A DNA stretch of 29,568 nt from NCBI RefSeq assembly GCF_004359215.1, contig NC_090619.1, positions 195,930-225,497 on the forward strand, given 5' to 3'. The first letter of the stretch is position 1, and every line of letters begins with the position of its first letter. The notes under the pieces are model-generated. The model ran no database searches and was not told the DNA's origin. It saw only the letters and a list, made by a program, of their open reading frames with translations. Origin of the DNA: Bremia lactucae (taxonomy: Eukaryota; Oomycota; Peronosporomycetes; Peronosporales; Peronosporaceae). Both the position numbers and the translations under genes were made by a program. Of the stretch, positions 27,681 to 29,568 are shown in pieces.

Positions 27681-27839
27681 GAACCTCTGAAATGCTAATC
27701 TGATGGTTTAATTTTTTCTTCATGAATTGGCATGCTAAATTTAAAAGAATATGTTTTACTTCGTCTACAACCCGTTAAAGTTGTAACCTCCATATAACGA
27801 TAAAAAATATGTGCTCGGTCACGGCTCTATGACTTAAAA

Positions 27840-28140
27840 GGGGAAGAGGGGATCGGTCGACTCTGATCAAATATAAGTACAAAGAGGTTTTTCTCTATAA
27901 TAAAATTCATTATAATTGACTTGGTCTGGAGTCGGGACCAGGAAAAGTTATTAAAAGGGGATACCAAAAGAGAGGGGTTCTACTCTATTAGCTTACGTTG
28001 CTCAGAACTCTTAGTAACTTAAAACCCTTTCTCTGCGCATCGTGTACGTGAAGTATTCGAAGGCTCCTTTTCCTTCACTGTTATCAGTATACATTAGCTT
28101 ATACTGAAGCAGTACAATCGAAAGATGCCCTGTAGCACTT
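27840..28140 (+). mobile_element. Gypsy-type LTR fragment (type A-like), damaged end
   Basis: ttagtaacttaaaaccctttctctgcgc and gtgtacgtgaagtattcgaaggc through gcagtacaatcgaaagatgccc match the LTR at 500-633. The expected CCCCGTTACA end is lost just before gtagcacttcgtggctcgtcc, the start of the internal region. Confidence 0.45.
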
Positions 28141-28822
28141 CGTGGCTCGTCCAACGACTACATACGTCCCATCCAACATGGACATGTTAGATGAAGAAGG
28201 AACGCCCCTCATCAAGGCTCCCACGTTACGCATACATTGTTATCTCACTTGAATAAAAAGCGGTCGGACACCGGAGGTGGTCCAGCCGTTAGCTCAATGC
28301 TCTTCCATGCGGCTATCGCCGAGCTCATTTAATACGAACTCGACGCAGCCCGAGAAAAGACCTTGCTTCACTAGTAAGGCTCTCGACAAGCAAAGCAAGT
28401 GAGAGAACAAGGTGCTCAAAAGTTGGAGCTGTTGAGACCGCATCATACACATGGTGCTGGTAAGCCGACGCATGCGTGCGACCCGTAAGTTTATATCCGC
28501 AAGTTCAAGGCAGTCAAGGGGACTTCTTGTTTCGATAGCAGCAACGTCAAGAGAATTTTTAGGTCTTTTGACGAAAATGCTTCCAGTACACAGTCACAAA
28601 GGGTTACTGTTCGTGGTGATGAAGTTACCCTCATCACCTAGCAAACCGAAGTGACGCGGAATTTTTAACTTTGATCCCTGATTGAATGTGGGGCGTCGAG
28701 CAAATTCGTCTGACGCCAATCGCTAGAACTCGTAGGTTCCAGTTCGTTGGGTGGGATATTCCTTAATTAAGAATGACAATGCTTTTCGCCGCTTGCGCAT
28801 TTGTAACAGTATAGAAACGTGC
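28141..28822 (+). pseudogene. Gypsy gag N-terminus joined to protease remnant
   Basis: The gag start is visible as AAIAELI.YELDAAREKTLLH (about 28308-28372). The gag core and knuckle are missing. At about 28540 the sequence resumes with tcaagagaattttt..., the equivalent of 24993. The retropepsin region reads LIECGASSKFV, then a stop, then RQSLELVGSSS (about 28675-28745), with the catalytic Asp replaced by Glu. This is an internally deleted relative of the element at 23.8-26.3 kb. Confidence 0.65.
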
Positions 28823-28889
28823 AGCTGGTATTCAATACAGTGATTTAGATTCAATCACACTGAGATATTGTGCTGTCGTACTAACGACC
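28823..28889. repeat. 67-bp direct repeat, copy 1 (pair at 29325-29391)
   Basis: agctggtattcaatacagtg ... ctaacgacc. Both copies are 67 bp with one difference (gctg/gcag). The sequence corresponds to the minus-strand gypsy protease-downstream region, compare 25490-25545. Together the copies bracket the tRNA-Glu array fragment. Confidence 0.92.
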
Positions 28890-29002
28890 TAAAAGTGAGA
28901 ACATCGCACTCATCGAGGACAACCACACGTTCTGGACATCACACTTTGTCCTAGATGCTCTAAAATCGCAGCGATTTGTAAGAGCTGGGATGGCCTCGCA
29001 CA

Positions 29003-29055
29003 CCCGGGTCTGCTGGGTGAGAGCCAGCTATCCTAACCGCCTAGACTATGTGGGA
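29003..29055 (-). pseudogene. tRNA-Glu(CTC), 3'-truncated
   Basis: It has an intact 5' acceptor strand, D arm and anticodon arm, but the T loop and 3' acceptor strand are missing. Confidence 0.85.
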
Positions 29056-29122
29056 AGCTTGTCGACCACTAGTGCAAAAATATAATAGCTCAAAGTTTAC
29101 GATACTAGCAACGCGGAAGGCA

Positions 29123-29195
29123 TTCCCACACCGAGACTCGAACCCGGGTCTGCTTGGTGAGAGCCAGCTATCCTAACCGCCTAGACTATGTGGGA
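29123..29195 (-). tRNA. tRNA-Glu(CTC), near-canonical
   Basis: Full length with intact A and B boxes, acceptor stem and CTC anticodon. One T-stem change (plus strand ccgagactcg) and one anticodon-stem change (tgcttgg) make function uncertain. Confidence 0.6.
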
Positions 29196-29274
29196 AGCTT
29201 GTCGACCACTAGCGCAAAAACAATATAGCTCCAAATTTACGATACTAGCAACGCGGAGGAGGCATTCCCACACC

Positions 29275-29326
29275 GGGACTCGAATTCGGGTCTGCTGGGT
29301 GAGAGCCAGCTATCCTAACCGCCTAG
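29275..29326 (-). pseudogene. tRNA-Glu(CTC), 5'-truncated
   Basis: It keeps the 3' acceptor, T arm (with one change, gaattcggg) and anticodon arm. It is cut in the D arm, where the 67-bp direct repeat begins. Confidence 0.85.
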
Positions 29327-29568
29327 CTGGTATTCAATACAGTGATTTAGATTCAATCACACTGAGATATTGTGCAGTCGTACTAACGACCGTACCACAA
29401 GTGAGGCCATCCACTCACTCGTAGTACATCCACACGCTTGTGGACGCCCCAATACGTTCATCAGATGGCCATCTGATGAACAAGTGGTAGGCATCTTTAC
29501 GGATCGATGCTGCCAGCTGATTCATGGCTGAGCCAAGGTGAACCTAGGATGACATCAAATTTGTCATC
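29325..29568 (-). pseudogene. Gypsy protease-region remnant, minus strand
   Basis: The reverse complement of 29392-29568 (DDKFDVILGSPWLSH, then the segment with ctgatgaacgtattgg) matches the plus-strand element at 25328-25500. It continues beyond the window end. The first 67 bp (29325-29391) are the direct repeat copy 2. Its orientation is opposite to the gypsy remnant at 28141-28822. Confidence 0.75.

Larger units (their letters stand above)
29003..29326 (-). repeat. Displaced fragment of the 142-bp tRNA-Glu array
   Basis: Two partial copies and one complete copy of the tRNA-Glu(CTC) sequence, with the same spacers as 3820-5578 and the same orientation relative to the spacer. It begins in mid-T-stem at about 29003 and ends in mid-D-arm at 29326, so both breakpoints lie within tRNA sequence. 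Confidence 0.93.

Noticed and set aside
28823..29391. 67-bp direct repeats as a transposition target-site duplication
   Set aside because: Target duplications of known elements are a few to about 20 bp. The repeat is itself gypsy-derived sequence, so recombination or template switching is more likely.
1..29568. RXLR or Crinkler-type secreted effector genes, expected in this lineage
   Set aside because: No frame shows a signal peptide followed by an RXLR-EER or LFLAK motif.

Overview
The window looks like nuclear DNA from an oomycete, most likely a Phytophthora or downy mildew relative (Peronosporaceae). This is inferred from the intron-poor, closely packed genes, the very short GT-AG introns (67-75 bp), and Ty1/copia, Ty3/gypsy and Mutator-like (MULE) remnants of the kind common in that group. 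No RNA or database comparison was available, so the lineage remains an inference.

Three conserved host genes form a compact island at about 13.2-23.1 kb. P5CR (minus strand, four exons) encodes delta-1-pyrroline-5-carboxylate reductase, the last step of proline synthesis. Divergent from it is one intronless 2020-residue frame for a FANCM-type DNA translocase. It carries an N-terminal RanBP2 zinc finger and, between the helicase and the XPF-like C-terminus, a PHD/extended-PHD histone-reader module. That architecture is the most interesting protein-level observation here. A Pus8/Pus9/RPUSD2-like tRNA pseudouridine synthase follows on the same strand. LTR fragments bracket the island on both sides, one beginning about 20 bp after the pseudouridine synthase stop.

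The left flank (1-13.0 kb) is a repeat mosaic. It holds two gypsy-type LTR pieces and a gag start (1-955), a 5'-truncated copia pseudo-polyprotein with its 3' LTR (about 956-3415), and a tRNA-headed SINE-like element (3421-3685). Next come 13 tandem 142-bp units, each carrying a minus-strand tRNA-Glu(CTC) gene or pseudogene (3820-5578). These are fused directly to a second tandem array of about 410-bp units carrying tRNA-Glu-like pseudogenes, mostly with anticodon TTC (5581-7816). A minus-strand LTR follows, then a further LTR interrupted by a 3.7-kb MULE with about 134-bp terminal inverted repeats. The MULE holds FAR1-like, transposase, SWIM, zinc-knuckle and OTU-protease remnants and is itself interrupted by gypsy reverse transcriptase and LTR fragments.

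The right flank (23.1-29.6 kb) holds a gypsy element that kept its LTRs, gag, protease and RT linker but lost the rest, a pogo/Tigger-like transposase relic, and a second gypsy remnant. The last contains a short, secondarily moved piece of the 142-bp tRNA-Glu array flanked by a 67-bp direct duplication. All transposon coding regions are broken by stops and frameshifts. The only intact protein genes I see are the three island genes.
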